64,000 bases of DNA from Paracoccus sp. SCSIO 75233 (GTDB lineage Bacteria; Pseudomonadota; Alphaproteobacteria; Rhodobacterales; Rhodobacteraceae). How positions within the stretch are numbered: position 1 is the stretch's first letter; every line of letters begins with the position of its first letter. The notes under the pieces are model-generated. The model made no database searches. It saw only the letters and a list, made by a program, of their open reading frames with translations, and had not been told where the DNA came from. Both the position numbers and the translations under genes were made by a program. The DNA is taken from contig NZ_CP115757.1 of the NCBI RefSeq assembly GCF_027912675.1, forward strand, positions 682,001 to 746,000. The letters are read 5' to 3'. Shown here piece by piece: positions 1 through 8,069 of the stretch.

Positions 1-116
1 AAACCTGTGACCATCTTGCCAAAATCCCGTTCTCAGGGCCGTTCGGTTCGCTGAATGTGTCGAATGCCGCCGCGATTTCGCTTTATGCTGCCGCACGACG
101 TTTCACATCACCTTGA
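1..116 (+). CDS. rlmB: TrmH/SpoU-family 23S rRNA 2'-O-methyltransferase, C-terminal end (partial)
   Basis: The window opens inside a reading frame (codons from base 3) that stops with TGA at 114-116. The last 37 residues contain GSLNVSNAAAISLY, the motif-3 knot sequence of SpoU/TrmH RNA methyltransferases, which binds S-adenosylmethionine in the trefoil knot. The family in this position is usually RlmB, which methylates the 2'-O of G2251 in 23S rRNA. Only the C-terminus is visible, so RlmB versus another TrmH paralogue cannot be settled. The 72 bases to the next gene show no clear terminator. Confidence 0.75.
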   Translation, partial: TCDHLAKIPFSGPFGSLNVSNAAAISLYAAARRFTSP

Positions 117-188
117 TGCCGCAGCCCGAATCATGGACATGTTCTGGTTGCACTGCCATGTCATGAGGACACAAGTGTTATCGGTAAG

Positions 189-611
189 ATGCTGAAAATT
201 ACCCGCCGCCTCGCTGCTTTCTCACTCCTCGTTGCTTTGCCGCTCGGTGCCTATGCGCAGAACTGGGCGCTTGGCGGCTATGATCCGGTTGCCTATCTGA
301 CCCAGAATGCAGCCGTGCAGGGACGCGGGGATGTGGTGACGAGTTGGCGGGGCAAGGAATATCACTTCGCCAGCGAGGAAAACCGGGCCCGGTTCGAGGC
401 CAATCCGCGCGCCTATACGCCGGGATTTGACGGGCTATGCGTCGTGGCGCTTGCCGAAGGGCGTTCGGAGCCGGGCGATCCGCGTCAATTCGTGACCATC
501 GGGCAGCGGGTTTATCTGGTCGCAACGCCCGCCCGGAAGCAGCGTTTGCTGGAGCAACCGCGCGAACTTCTGATGAAAGCCAAGGATATGTGGCTGGAGA
601 TCGGCGGTTGA
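189..611 (+). CDS. Exported YHS-domain protein
   Basis: A 140-residue protein. Residues 1-23 form a Sec signal peptide (KITRR, hydrophobic core, cleavage near AYAQ). The rest is a YHS-like domain: the GYDPVAYLTQNAAVQG opening, then WRGKEYHFASEENRARFEANPRAYTPGFDGLC, which resembles the metal-binding YHS fold of periplasmic proteins. The family is small and often placed with copper or other metal handling, but the substrate here is unknown. The start at 189 gives the complete signal peptide; its ribosome site is weak. It stands alone between rlmB and the candidate small RNA. Confidence 0.7.
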   Translation: MLKITRRLAAFSLLVALPLGAYAQNWALGGYDPVAYLTQNAAVQGRGDVVTSWRGKEYHFASEENRARFEANPRAYTPGFDGLCVVALAEGRSEPGDPRQFVTIGQRVYLVATPARKQRLLEQPRELLMKAKDMWLEIGG

Positions 612-641
612 TCGCCGAAATGTAACGAAATCGCGACAAGG

Positions 642-669
642 CTTGGAAACCGCGAATCGGTCCCCATAT
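642..669 (+). promoter_or_regulatory. RpoH (sigma-32)-type promoter
   Basis: CTTGGAA (642-648), 13 bases, then CCCCATAT (662-669). The sigma-32 consensus is CTTGAAA, 11-15 bases, CCCCATNT, so the -10 box matches fully and the -35 box has one mismatch. It lies just downstream of the YHS gene and points into a structured stretch that ends at an intrinsic terminator. Assignment rests on consensus match only. Confidence 0.6.
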
Positions 670-675
670 TGGATA

Positions 676-765
676 CACGGGCGCGTTGCCACGGAACGGC
701 CGCGCCCAGATCACTGTCCCTCGTTCCGCGACTTGCGCCCGGCCTTTTTGACCGGGCGCTTTTTT
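676..765 (+). ncRNA. Candidate heat-shock small RNA of about 90 nt
   Basis: The stretch between the RpoH-type promoter and the terminator has no convincing protein. Two strong stems are visible. The first is GGGCGCG/CGCGCCC (679-685 with 701-707), extended by GCC/GGC (688-690 with 698-700) around the loop ACGGAAC. The second is the terminator stem (735-742 with 752-759). The first loop is complementary to GTTCCG at 723-728, so a pseudoknot or refolding is possible. It could instead be a 5' leader of the CoA-binding protein gene with a premature terminator. No known sRNA family was recognised. Confidence 0.45.
735..765 (+). terminator. Rho-independent terminator
   Basis: An 8-bp perfect stem GCGCCCGG/CCGGGCGC (735-742, 752-759), a 9-base loop and six T residues (760-765). 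It ends the candidate small RNA and sits immediately before the CoA-binding protein gene. Confidence 0.8.
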
Positions 766-789
766 ATGAAGGCTGATTTGGAGGAGATG

Positions 790-1209
790 ATGGCTGACAC
801 CGAAACGATCCGTCGCATCAAGGATGAGACCAAAACCATTGCCGTGGTTGGGCTTTCGCCGAAATCGGACAGGCCAAGCTGGGGCGTGGCCCGTTTCCTT
901 CAGGGGCTGGGCTACAGGATCATTCCGGTCAATCCGGGCCATGCCGGGGACCAGATCCTGGGCGAGACGGTTTACGCCGATCTCAGCGCGATTCCGGCGG
1001 ATGCGAAGGTCGATATGGTCGATATTTTCCGTCGCTCCGACGCGGTGCCCGGCGTTGTCGATGAGGCGCTGACCGTGTTGCCGGATCTGAAATTCATCTG
1101 GATGCAGCTGGGTGTGCGCAATGACGAAGCCGCAGCAGCGGCGGAGACCGCAGGCAAGGTGGTCGTGCAGGACCGCTGCCCGAAGATCGAGTTTCCGCGT
1201 CTGGGTTAG
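790..1209 (+). CDS. CoA-binding domain protein (YccU/Rossmann type)
   Basis: A 139-residue protein of the small stand-alone CoA_binding family, related to the nucleotide-binding domain of succinyl-CoA synthetase alpha. The N-terminus shows KTIAVVGLSPKSDRPSWGVA, a Rossmann strand-loop-helix, and the C-terminus ends in VVQDRCPKIEFPRLG, both typical. The exact cellular role is not established. Start: ATG codons lie at 766, 787 and 790 in frame. The purine run GGAGGAG at 780-786 best suits 790, and 766 follows directly on the terminator T tract, so 790 is preferred. Confidence 0.75.
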   Translation: MADTETIRRIKDETKTIAVVGLSPKSDRPSWGVARFLQGLGYRIIPVNPGHAGDQILGETVYADLSAIPADAKVDMVDIFRRSDAVPGVVDEALTVLPDLKFIWMQLGVRNDEAAAAAETAGKVVVQDRCPKIEFPRLG

Positions 1210-1229
1210 GTCCGCGACGCTTCGCCCCT

Positions 1230-2540
1230 TCAGAACCCCAGCCTGTCGCGCAGCGCGTACCAGCTCATCCCGGCGACGAGCATTGGCCAGCGCAGCAGCG
1301 CGCCGCCCGGAAATCTGGGCGAGGGCAGGGCTGCCATAATGTCGAACCCTTCGGCCTGACCGGCCACGGCCTCGGCCATCTGCCTGCCTGCCAGCGTCGC
1401 AAGTGCCACGCCATGTCCCGAAAAACCGCTGGCAGACAGCGCATTCGGTGCCGGGCGGGCAAAACAGGGCAGGCGGTTCATGGTGATCGCCAGCGTGCCG
1501 CCCCAAGCATGGGTGAAGGGAATATCGGCCAGATCGGGATATATCTGCGCCAGCGGTTTGCGCACCTTGCTGGCGATGTCCTGCGGGAAGCGGTAGCTGA
1601 CATTCTCGCCGCCGCCGAAGACCAGCCGGTCCTCATCGTCCAGCCGCCAGTAATTCACCACGAATTTCGTGTCATGCACCGCGATCCGGCGGCGCAGCAC
1701 ATCAGCGGCGCGCGCGCCGAGCGGGGCGGTTGCGGCGATGAAATTGTTGATCGGCATGACCCGCGAGGCGACCTCGCGCGACAGATCGCCGAGATAGCCG
1801 TTGCAGGCGAGGATCACATGGTCGCAGCGTATCGCCCCGGCCTCTGTCCGCAGCAGCGATTTTCCGGTGGCGTCCGTGGCGAACTCGATCTGCGTGACAT
1901 GGCTGTTTTCGTGGATGCGCGCCCCGGCATCGCGCGCCAGCCGCGCCATGCCGAGCGCCAGCGCCAGCGGGTTCACATGCCCGGCCCCATGATCGAGCGC
2001 GCCGCCCTGATAGGCGGGTGAGGGCAGGATCTCTCGAAACGCTTCCGCCCCGAAACTCTCCACCCGGTCATAATCGTAGTCTCTCGCCAGATGTTCGATC
2101 TCGCGCCGGGCGGCGTCCAGTTCTGAAGACGTGCGGAACGCATGCGCGACGCCATCATGCAGCCTGACCCCGCTGCGGGCGGCGAGATCGCGGGTCAGCG
2201 CCTTGGCGTCCTCCGCCATATCCCACAGTATCCGGGCGGTTTCCTTCCCGGCGATGCCCTCCAACTCCTGCGGGTCGAGCCGCTGGCCGGAGCCGATCTG
2301 CCCGCCATTGCGCCCGGATGCGCCGAAGCCGACCCGGTGCGCCTCCAGCAGGGCGACATCGAAACCTCTTTCCGCCAGATGCAGCGCCGCTGACAGGCCG
2401 GTATAGCCCGCGCCGACGATGCAGACATCCGCCCTTGCCTCGCCCGTCAGCGCCGGGAACGGGTCGAGCAGATCGACCTGAGACGCATAAAGCGAGGGCG
2501 GATATTCGCCGCGCCTGTCATTGGAAAACAGCAGGTCCAT
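1230..2540 (-). CDS. puuB: FAD-dependent amine oxidoreductase, gamma-glutamylputrescine oxidase-like
   Basis: A 436-residue DAO-family flavoprotein. The FAD dinucleotide fold is at about residues 38-80 (CIVGAGYTGLSAALHLAERG), followed by GFGASGRNGGQIG. The C-terminal region carries FSGHGVALATLAG, usual in PuuB-like oxidases. PuuB oxidises gamma-glutamylputrescine to the aldehyde, releasing ammonia and peroxide. It is the third gene of a minus-strand unit after the amidotransferase and the glutamine-synthetase-like gene. That context supports polyamine use, but related enzymes act on other gamma-glutamylated amines. Confidence 0.75.
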   Translation of the reverse strand: MDLLFSNDRRGEYPPSLYASQVDLLDPFPALTGEARADVCIVGAGYTGLSAALHLAERGFDVALLEAHRVGFGASGRNGGQIGSGQRLDPQELEGIAGKETARILWDMAEDAKALTRDLAARSGVRLHDGVAHAFRTSSELDAARREIEHLARDYDYDRVESFGAEAFREILPSPAYQGGALDHGAGHVNPLALALGMARLARDAGARIHENSHVTQIEFATDATGKSLLRTEAGAIRCDHVILACNGYLGDLSREVASRVMPINNFIAATAPLGARAADVLRRRIAVHDTKFVVNYWRLDDEDRLVFGGGENVSYRFPQDIASKVRKPLAQIYPDLADIPFTHAWGGTLAITMNRLPCFARPAPNALSASGFSGHGVALATLAGRQMAEAVAGQAEGFDIMAALPSPRFPGGALLRWPMLVAGMSWYALRDRLGF

Positions 2541-2570
2541 GCCGGTCCTCTCAGCGATGCGCCGCAGCGA

Positions 2571-3929
2571 TCACACGTTCAGCAGCAGATGTTCGCGTTC
2601 CCACGGGCTGATGACCTGAAGGAATTCTTTATATTCGTTGCGCTTGACGGATTCGTAGACGGCAGCGAAATCCTCGCCCAGAACGTCGCGCATCTTGTCG
2701 CTTTCCGCCATCAGGTCGAGCGCGTCGCCCAGCGTCAGCGGCAATTCATCCTCGCCGATATAGGCGTCGCCGATGCATTCGGGGCGCGGATCGTTGCCCT
2801 CGCGCAGACCCAGAAGACCGCAGGCGAGCGAGGCCGCGATGCCCAGATAGGGGTTGCAATCCATCCCGGCCAGCCGGTTCTCCACCCGCCGCGCATCCGG
2901 GCCGGAGATCGGCACCCGCAGCCCCGTGGTGCGGTTGTCGCGGCCCCATTCCAGATTGATCGGCGCGGCAAAATCCGGGACATAGCGGCGGTAAGAGTTC
3001 ACATAGGGCGCCAGCAGCGCAATGGCGGCAGGCAGATGCTTCTGCATCCCGGCGATGAAATGCAGGAAGGCCGGTGCTTCGCGTCCCTTGTCGTCCGAGA
3101 AGATGTTCTTGCCGGTTTCGATATCCACGACCGAGTGATGGATATGCATGGCCGAGCCGGGTTCGCCCTCGATCGGTTTGGCCATGAAGGTGGCGTAGCA
3201 ATCGTGACGCAGCGCCGCCTCGCGGATCAGGCGTTTGAAGAAGAAAATCTCATCGGCCAGCTTCACCGGATCGCCGTGGGCAAGGTTGATCTCGATCTGA
3301 CCTGCGCCGCCTTCCTGAAGGATGCCGTCGATTTCGAACCCTTGCGCCTCGGCGAAATCATAGATGTCGTCGATTACCTTGCCGTACTCATCGACGGCTG
3401 ACAGCGAATAGGCCTGTTTTGCCGCCGCGCGCCGTCCGGTGCGGCCCATTGGCGGGATTACGGGCTGGTTCGGGTCGGTGTTCCGGGCGACGAGGAAGAA
3501 CTCCATCTCCGGTGCGACAATGGGTCGCCAGCCATGCTCCCTGAACAGCCCGACGACGCGTTTCAGCACATTGCGCGGCGCGACCGGCACCGGCAGACCT
3601 TGCTGGTCATAGACGTCGTGGATGACCTGAAGCGTGAAATCCGCGGTCCAGGGTGCGGCGGTCGCGGTCGAGTAATCCGGCGCAAGGATCATATCCGGTT
3701 CAGTAAACGCGCCGGAGGGGTTGTCGGCCCATTCCCCGGTAATGGTTTGCAGGAAGATCGAATTCGGCAGGTAGAATTTTTCCTGCCGGGCGAATTTTGA
3801 GGCGGGCATGGCCTTGCCGCGCGCCACCCCGGCGATATCCGCCACGATACATTCGATTTCATCCAGCCGGCGCCCGGCCACATAGTCCTGCGCTGCCTGC
3901 GAGGTTTTCTCCAGCCAGTCGGCTGTCAT
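2571..3929 (-). CDS. puuA: Glutamine synthetase family protein, gamma-glutamylputrescine synthetase-like
   Basis: A 452-residue glutamine-synthetase-fold ligase. The N-terminal beta-grasp part has the DIAGVARGKAMPASKFA signature. The catalytic part shows PEMEFFLV, GAGQIEINLAHGDP, MAKPIEGEPGSAMHIHHS and a GRDNRTTGLRVP segment, the glutamate, ATP and metal ligands of GS enzymes. PuuA joins glutamate to putrescine using ATP. It lies 30 bp upstream of the puuB-like oxidase and 40 bp downstream of the amidotransferase in one operon. A second family member is at 8070-9401. Confidence 0.8.
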   Translation of the reverse strand: MTADWLEKTSQAAQDYVAGRRLDEIECIVADIAGVARGKAMPASKFARQEKFYLPNSIFLQTITGEWADNPSGAFTEPDMILAPDYSTATAAPWTADFTLQVIHDVYDQQGLPVPVAPRNVLKRVVGLFREHGWRPIVAPEMEFFLVARNTDPNQPVIPPMGRTGRRAAAKQAYSLSAVDEYGKVIDDIYDFAEAQGFEIDGILQEGGAGQIEINLAHGDPVKLADEIFFFKRLIREAALRHDCYATFMAKPIEGEPGSAMHIHHSVVDIETGKNIFSDDKGREAPAFLHFIAGMQKHLPAAIALLAPYVNSYRRYVPDFAAPINLEWGRDNRTTGLRVPISGPDARRVENRLAGMDCNPYLGIAASLACGLLGLREGNDPRPECIGDAYIGEDELPLTLGDALDLMAESDKMRDVLGEDFAAVYESVKRNEYKEFLQVISPWEREHLLLNV

Positions 3930-3969
3930 GAATCACCTTGTTGGTTCTGTTTCTGGTCGGTGAGGGCGG

Positions 3970-4668
3970 TCACGCCGCCCCCTGCTGATCGGCTGCGTTG
4001 TCGCGGAAAAACGCCTCGATCCGGTCGGCGAGGATCTTGCTGTCGCGCTTGCCGCCAAGGCTGGCGCGGGCCTTGTCCTGCAACGCCTCCGGCACCACGC
4101 CCCGTGCGCGTGTGTCCAGCAGCCCCTCAACGACCGTATCGCTGAACTCCGGATGCGCCTGCACGGTGAAGGCGCGGCCGGGATAGATCAGGGCGGCGTT
4201 TTCGCAGAAGCCGCTGCGGCCCGCGACCTCGGCTGTCGGCGGGCGCTCTGTGACCTGATCCTGATGCCAGGCGTTCAGGGTCAGGGTTTCGTCGCCGAAC
4301 TGATATTGCTGCGCGCCGATGGACCAGCCGCCGGGGAATTTCTCGACCTTCCCGCCAAGCGCCTGCGCGATGATCTGGTGGCCGAAACAGATACCGACTG
4401 TCGGCACGGCGGCGTCATAGGCGGCACGGATAAATTCCTCCAGCGGGGGAATCCAGTCATGCGGCTCATAGGCTCCGTGGCGCGATCCGGTGATCAGCCA
4501 GCCATCGGCGTTGTGGACGGAATCGGGAAACTCCATCCCTTCGACATAATAGTTGCGGAAAGCAAAGCCGCGCCCGTCCAGCAACTTCACGAACATATCG
4601 GGATAATCGCCGATCTTTTGTGTCAGATCTTCGGGCGACCGGCCGGTTTGCAGAATACCGATTTGCAT
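3970..4668 (-). CDS. Class I glutamine amidotransferase-like protein (candidate gamma-glutamyl hydrolase of the polyamine route)
   Basis: A 232-residue protein with a complete class I GATase triad: Cys94 in GICFGHQ, His172 and Glu174 in VQAHPEF. The fold resembles the GMP-synthase-type amidotransferase domain standing alone. In Puu-type pathways a class I GATase-fold hydrolase (PuuD) splits gamma-glutamyl-GABA. Its place as first gene of the puuA-puuB operon suggests an equivalent task. Sequence resemblance alone does not separate PuuD function from other stand-alone GATases. It is divergent from the ABC transporter, with 89 bp between start codons. Confidence 0.65.
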   Translation of the reverse strand: MQIGILQTGRSPEDLTQKIGDYPDMFVKLLDGRGFAFRNYYVEGMEFPDSVHNADGWLITGSRHGAYEPHDWIPPLEEFIRAAYDAAVPTVGICFGHQIIAQALGGKVEKFPGGWSIGAQQYQFGDETLTLNAWHQDQVTERPPTAEVAGRSGFCENAALIYPGRAFTVQAHPEFSDTVVEGLLDTRARGVVPEALQDKARASLGGKRDSKILADRIEAFFRDNAADQQGAA

Positions 4669-4757
4669 ATTTTTCCGCCAAATTCTGTTTCGCGCAGGTT
4701 AGGCGAGGCACGAAGTCGTTGCAATCCGTATCGGTTTCGCGCCAGATACGCGGCAAC
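4669..4757. promoter_or_regulatory. Divergent promoter region between the amine catabolic operon and the ABC transporter operon
   Basis: These 89 bp separate two start codons facing apart, so both operons must be started from here. No operator could be named. Confidence 0.45.
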
Positions 4758-5543
4758 ATGAAAAGTGATACGAACAATACGCCCGTTATCGAGATCCGCG
4801 AACTGCACAAATCCTATGGGCAGCTCGAGGTGCTCAAAGGTGTCTCCCTCAGCGCGGAGCGCGGCCATGTTGTCAGCCTGATCGGATCGTCCGGCTCAGG
4901 CAAATCGACGATGTTGCGTTGCTGTAACCTGTTGGAAAACAGTCAGAAAGGCGAAATCCTGTTCGCCGGGGAGCCGGTGGAGTGGAAAGGGCAGGGCGGC
5001 GGTCGCATTCCCGCAAATCGCGCCCAGGTCACGCGGATGCGGACACAGCTTGCGATGGTGTTCCAGCAGTTCAACCTGTGGGCGCATATGACGATTCTCC
5101 AGAACGTCATGGAGGCGCCGGTGACCGTGCTTGGCCAGAACAAGGCCGAGGTCGAGCCGCGCGCCCGTGCGCTTCTGGACAAGGTCGGGATCGGGTCCAA
5201 GGCGGATGCGTGGCCCGCACAGCTTTCCGGCGGCCAGCAACAGCGCGCCGCCATTGCCCGCGCATTGTGCATGGAGCCGCGGGCATTGCTGTTCGATGAA
5301 CCGACAAGCGCGCTTGACCCCGAACTCCAGCAGGAGGTGGTGAAGGTCATCAAGGATCTCGCCGCCGAGCATCGCACCATGATTCTCGTGACCCATGACA
5401 TGCGGCTTGCTGCCGATGTCAGCGATCACGTCGTGTTCCTGCATCAGGGACGGATCGAAGAAGAAGGTCCGCCCGATCAGGTTTTCGGCGCGCCGAAGAC
5501 AGACCGGCTGCGCCAGTTCCTCAGCGCCACGATGGCGAACTGA
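4758..5543 (+). CDS. Polar amino acid / amine ABC transporter ATPase (HisP/GlnQ type)
   Basis: A 261-residue ATP-binding subunit. Walker A is GSSGSGKST, the Q-loop is MVFQQFNLW, the signature is LSGGQQQR, Walker B is ALLFDEPTSALD, and the switch histidine is in LVTHD. It energises uptake with the binding protein and two permeases just downstream. Start: ATG at 4758 gives an N-terminus of normal length; an upstream in-frame ATG at 4620 would overlap the divergent amidotransferase gene. The ligand is probably an amine or amino acid used by the flanking glutamylation genes, which is inference from position. Confidence 0.85.
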   Translation: MKSDTNNTPVIEIRELHKSYGQLEVLKGVSLSAERGHVVSLIGSSGSGKSTMLRCCNLLENSQKGEILFAGEPVEWKGQGGGRIPANRAQVTRMRTQLAMVFQQFNLWAHMTILQNVMEAPVTVLGQNKAEVEPRARALLDKVGIGSKADAWPAQLSGGQQQRAAIARALCMEPRALLFDEPTSALDPELQQEVVKVIKDLAAEHRTMILVTHDMRLAADVSDHVVFLHQGRIEEEGPPDQVFGAPKTDRLRQFLSATMAN

Positions 5544-5562
5544 CTACCAACAGGAGAAGACT

Positions 5563-6321
5563 ATGAAGAAATTCATCCTCGGCACCGCAGCACTGGCTTT
5601 CACAGCCGGTCTTGCAAGCGCGGCCCCGGTGCGGATCGCCTCCGAAGGCGCGTACCCTCCCTATAACCTCGTGAACGAAGCAGGAGATCTTGACGGTTTC
5701 GACATCGCGGTCGGCAACGAGGTCTGCAAACGGGCCGAACTGGAATGCGTCTGGGTCAAGAATGACTGGGATTCGATCATCCCGAACCTCGTCTCCGGCA
5801 ACTATGATGCCATTCTGGCCGCGATGAGCGTGACCGCAGAGCGTAAGGAGTCCATCGACTTCTCCGACGCCTATCTGCCGCCCGCCCCGTCCTCCTATAT
5901 CGCGCTTGGCGAAGATGCCGATCTGTCGGGTGTCGTGGCGGCGCAGACCAGCACCGTGCAGGCGACCTATGTGACCGAAAGCGGCGCGACGCTGCTGGAA
6001 TTCGCCACCATCGACGAAGTCGCCTCCGCCGTGCGCAATGGCGAATCCGACGCCGGTTTCGGCGATCATGAGGTGGTGCGTCCCTTTGTCGACGGCAGCG
6101 ACGACCTGATGTTCGTCGGCGATCAGGTGTTCCTCGACGAGGGCATCGGCATCGGCCTGCGCCAGTCGGATACCGAGCTGAAAGAGAAGCTGAACACGGC
6201 CCTCGCCTCCATGAAAGAGGACGGCTCGCTCAACGATCTGATCGTTGAATGGTTCGGCGAAGAAGCCCTGATCTTCGGTGCCGACGGCAAGGGCGTTCCG
6301 GCGTCCGAGGCTGCGGAATAA
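5563..6321 (+). CDS. ABC transporter periplasmic substrate-binding protein (SBP_bac_3)
   Basis: A 252-residue family 3 solute-binding protein. Residues 1-21 are a Sec signal peptide cut after ASA. The mature part begins PVRIASEGAYPPYN and continues GFDIAVGNEVCKRAELECVWVKNDWDSIIPNL, the usual first lobe with two cysteines likely paired. The GGAG at 5553 fits the ATG at 5563. It follows the ATPase by 19 bp and is followed by a stable hairpin before the permease genes, a common way to give the binding protein more transcript than the membrane subunits. Confidence 0.85.
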   Translation: MKKFILGTAALAFTAGLASAAPVRIASEGAYPPYNLVNEAGDLDGFDIAVGNEVCKRAELECVWVKNDWDSIIPNLVSGNYDAILAAMSVTAERKESIDFSDAYLPPAPSSYIALGEDADLSGVVAAQTSTVQATYVTESGATLLEFATIDEVASAVRNGESDAGFGDHEVVRPFVDGSDDLMFVGDQVFLDEGIGIGLRQSDTELKEKLNTALASMKEDGSLNDLIVEWFGEEALIFGADGKGVPASEAAE

Positions 6322-6328
6322 GGACCAT

Positions 6329-6356
6329 GCCCCGCCGCCTTTCCGGGTGGCGGGGC
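6329..6356 (+). promoter_or_regulatory. Intercistronic stem-loop after the binding-protein gene
   Basis: An 11-bp stem (6329-6339 with 6346-6356, one G-U pair) closes a 6-base loop, with no T tract. It lies between the binding protein and the first permease. Such stems commonly protect the upstream mRNA; that role is inferred. Confidence 0.55.
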
Positions 6357-6366
6357 GCTTACCCGG

Positions 6367-7245
6367 ATGTTCGAATATTGCGCCGATCCCGGCTCGCTTG
6401 AAGGGCTGAAATGGCTGTCGTGCTATCTGACGACAGGCACCCATATGCAGTTCTATGCCAGTTTTGGCACGGTGCTGTTCCTGCTTGTCGTAACCGCGCC
6501 AATCGCGTTGCTGTTCGGTTTCGGCGGTGCGCTCGCCGCGCGCTCTCAGGTCGCGCCGCTGCGCTGGTTCGGTAAAATCTACACCTCGATGGTGCGTGGT
6601 GTGCCGGACATTATCTTCTTCATGTTCGTGCCGATCGCGCTCGATCAGCTATTCGAATATCTGCGCTCACGCGTCTATTGCGACACATCGGTCCCGGTCA
6701 GGCAGGGCAATGAGTTTATCGTCTGCGCTGATGCCAAGCTGCCGCTCGCGGCCAGCCCGGAATGGGTGCATGACGCTTATGGCATGTTTCTGGCCATCCT
6801 CGCCTTTTCGGTCGTGTTCGGTGCCTTCGCCGCGAATGTGCTTTACGGTGCCATGAATGCCGTGCCGCGCGCGCAGCTTGAAACCGCCGAGGCGTATGGC
6901 ATGAACCAGCGGCAGGTGAACCGCCGTGTGCTGATCCCGCAAATGTGGTCCTATGCGGTGCCGGGGCTGAGCAATCTGTGGATGATCCTGATAAAGGCGA
7001 CGCCGCTTCTGTTCCTGCTGGGGGTGGAGGATATCGTCTATTGGGCGCGGGAGCTCGGGGCCTCCAAGACCGGGTCTTACGCTTATCCGCACCCCGATTG
7101 GCGGCTCTATTATTTCCTCGGCATTCTGGTGTTCTACCTGTTCATGACATGGGTGTCCGAACGCGTCCTGCGCAGGCTGACCCGGCGGCTTTCGATCGGG
7201 CAGTCGACAATGGCGGGTGAAGCGCTGCGAAAGGCGGACGCATGA
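6367..7245 (+). CDS. ABC transporter permease (HisQ-type)
   Basis: A 292-residue inner-membrane subunit with several hydrophobic segments and a BPD_transp_1 EAA-like loop near residues 170-190 (LETAEAYGMNQRQVNRRVLIPQ). An enlarged periplasmic loop after the second membrane segment carries two cysteines (YCDTSV and IVCADAK), typical of the longer HisQ-like permeases. Its last four bases overlap the next permease start (ATGA), so the two are translationally coupled. Confidence 0.8.
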   Translation: MFEYCADPGSLEGLKWLSCYLTTGTHMQFYASFGTVLFLLVVTAPIALLFGFGGALAARSQVAPLRWFGKIYTSMVRGVPDIIFFMFVPIALDQLFEYLRSRVYCDTSVPVRQGNEFIVCADAKLPLAASPEWVHDAYGMFLAILAFSVVFGAFAANVLYGAMNAVPRAQLETAEAYGMNQRQVNRRVLIPQMWSYAVPGLSNLWMILIKATPLLFLLGVEDIVYWARELGASKTGSYAYPHPDWRLYYFLGILVFYLFMTWVSERVLRRLTRRLSIGQSTMAGEALRKADA

Positions 7246-8066
7246 GCTGCGGTCAGACAATCCTCGATTTCGGCCTGCGCTCCATCGGCATCGGCGAAAG
7301 GCTGCTGCCGCGCACGGATTTCGACCTGTGCACCCAGTTCACGCTGATCGGGTCCGGGATGCTGTGGAACCTGTATTTCGGGTTCTTCGCGCTGCTGTTC
7401 GGGTTCTTCCTCGCCAATGCGCTGGCGGTCGCAAAAGCCGCCGGGCCGGTCTGGCTGCGCAAACCGGCGGAGTGGTTTATCTTCGTCTTCCGCGGCAGTC
7501 CGCTGTTCATCCAGTTCTTCCTCGCCTATCAGCTTTTCGTGCTGCTGCCGAGTGCGGGGATCGAGGTGTTGGGCATCACCATCGCCACAAGCTGGCTGAC
7601 CAAGGCCTGGGCGGGTGCGCTGATCGTGCTGGTGCTGAACACGGCCGCCTATTCCGCCGAAATTTTCTACGGCGCACTGCAATCGGTCCCGAAGGGCGAT
7701 CTGGAAGCCGCCGATGCCTATGGTCTGACCGGCTGGAAGAAATTCCGCCGTGTCGTCTGGCCGACCATGCTGAGACTGGGCTGGCCCGCCTATACCAATG
7801 AGGCGATTTTCCTGTTCCATGCCACAACGCTGGTCTTCTTCTCCAGCTTCCCGGCTTTCGCGCAGAAGGGCGACACGCTCTATTACGCCAGCTATTTTGC
7901 CGACAAGACCTTCAATCCCTTCGTTGCCTATCCGATTGCTGCGGGCTATTTCATCCTGCTGACGCTGCTGCTGATTTCGCTGTTCGGTCTGGTCAACCAA
8001 AGACTGAACCGGCATCTTCCCGGATCGGCGCGGCGTATTCGCTACAGGCCCCAACTGATCAGGTGA
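7242..8066 (+). CDS. ABC transporter permease (HisM-type)
   Basis: A 274-residue membrane subunit, the partner of the preceding permease. The EAA loop is seen as LEAADAYGLTGWKKFRRVVWP. The ATG overlaps the upstream stop by 4 bp. The next gene starts 3 bp after its stop, so the second glutamine-synthetase-like enzyme is part of the same transcript. Confidence 0.8.
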   Translation: MSCGQTILDFGLRSIGIGERLLPRTDFDLCTQFTLIGSGMLWNLYFGFFALLFGFFLANALAVAKAAGPVWLRKPAEWFIFVFRGSPLFIQFFLAYQLFVLLPSAGIEVLGITIATSWLTKAWAGALIVLVLNTAAYSAEIFYGALQSVPKGDLEAADAYGLTGWKKFRRVVWPTMLRLGWPAYTNEAIFLFHATTLVFFSSFPAFAQKGDTLYYASYFADKTFNPFVAYPIAAGYFILLTLLLISLFGLVNQRLNRHLPGSARRIRYRPQLIR

Positions 8067-8069
8067 ATT

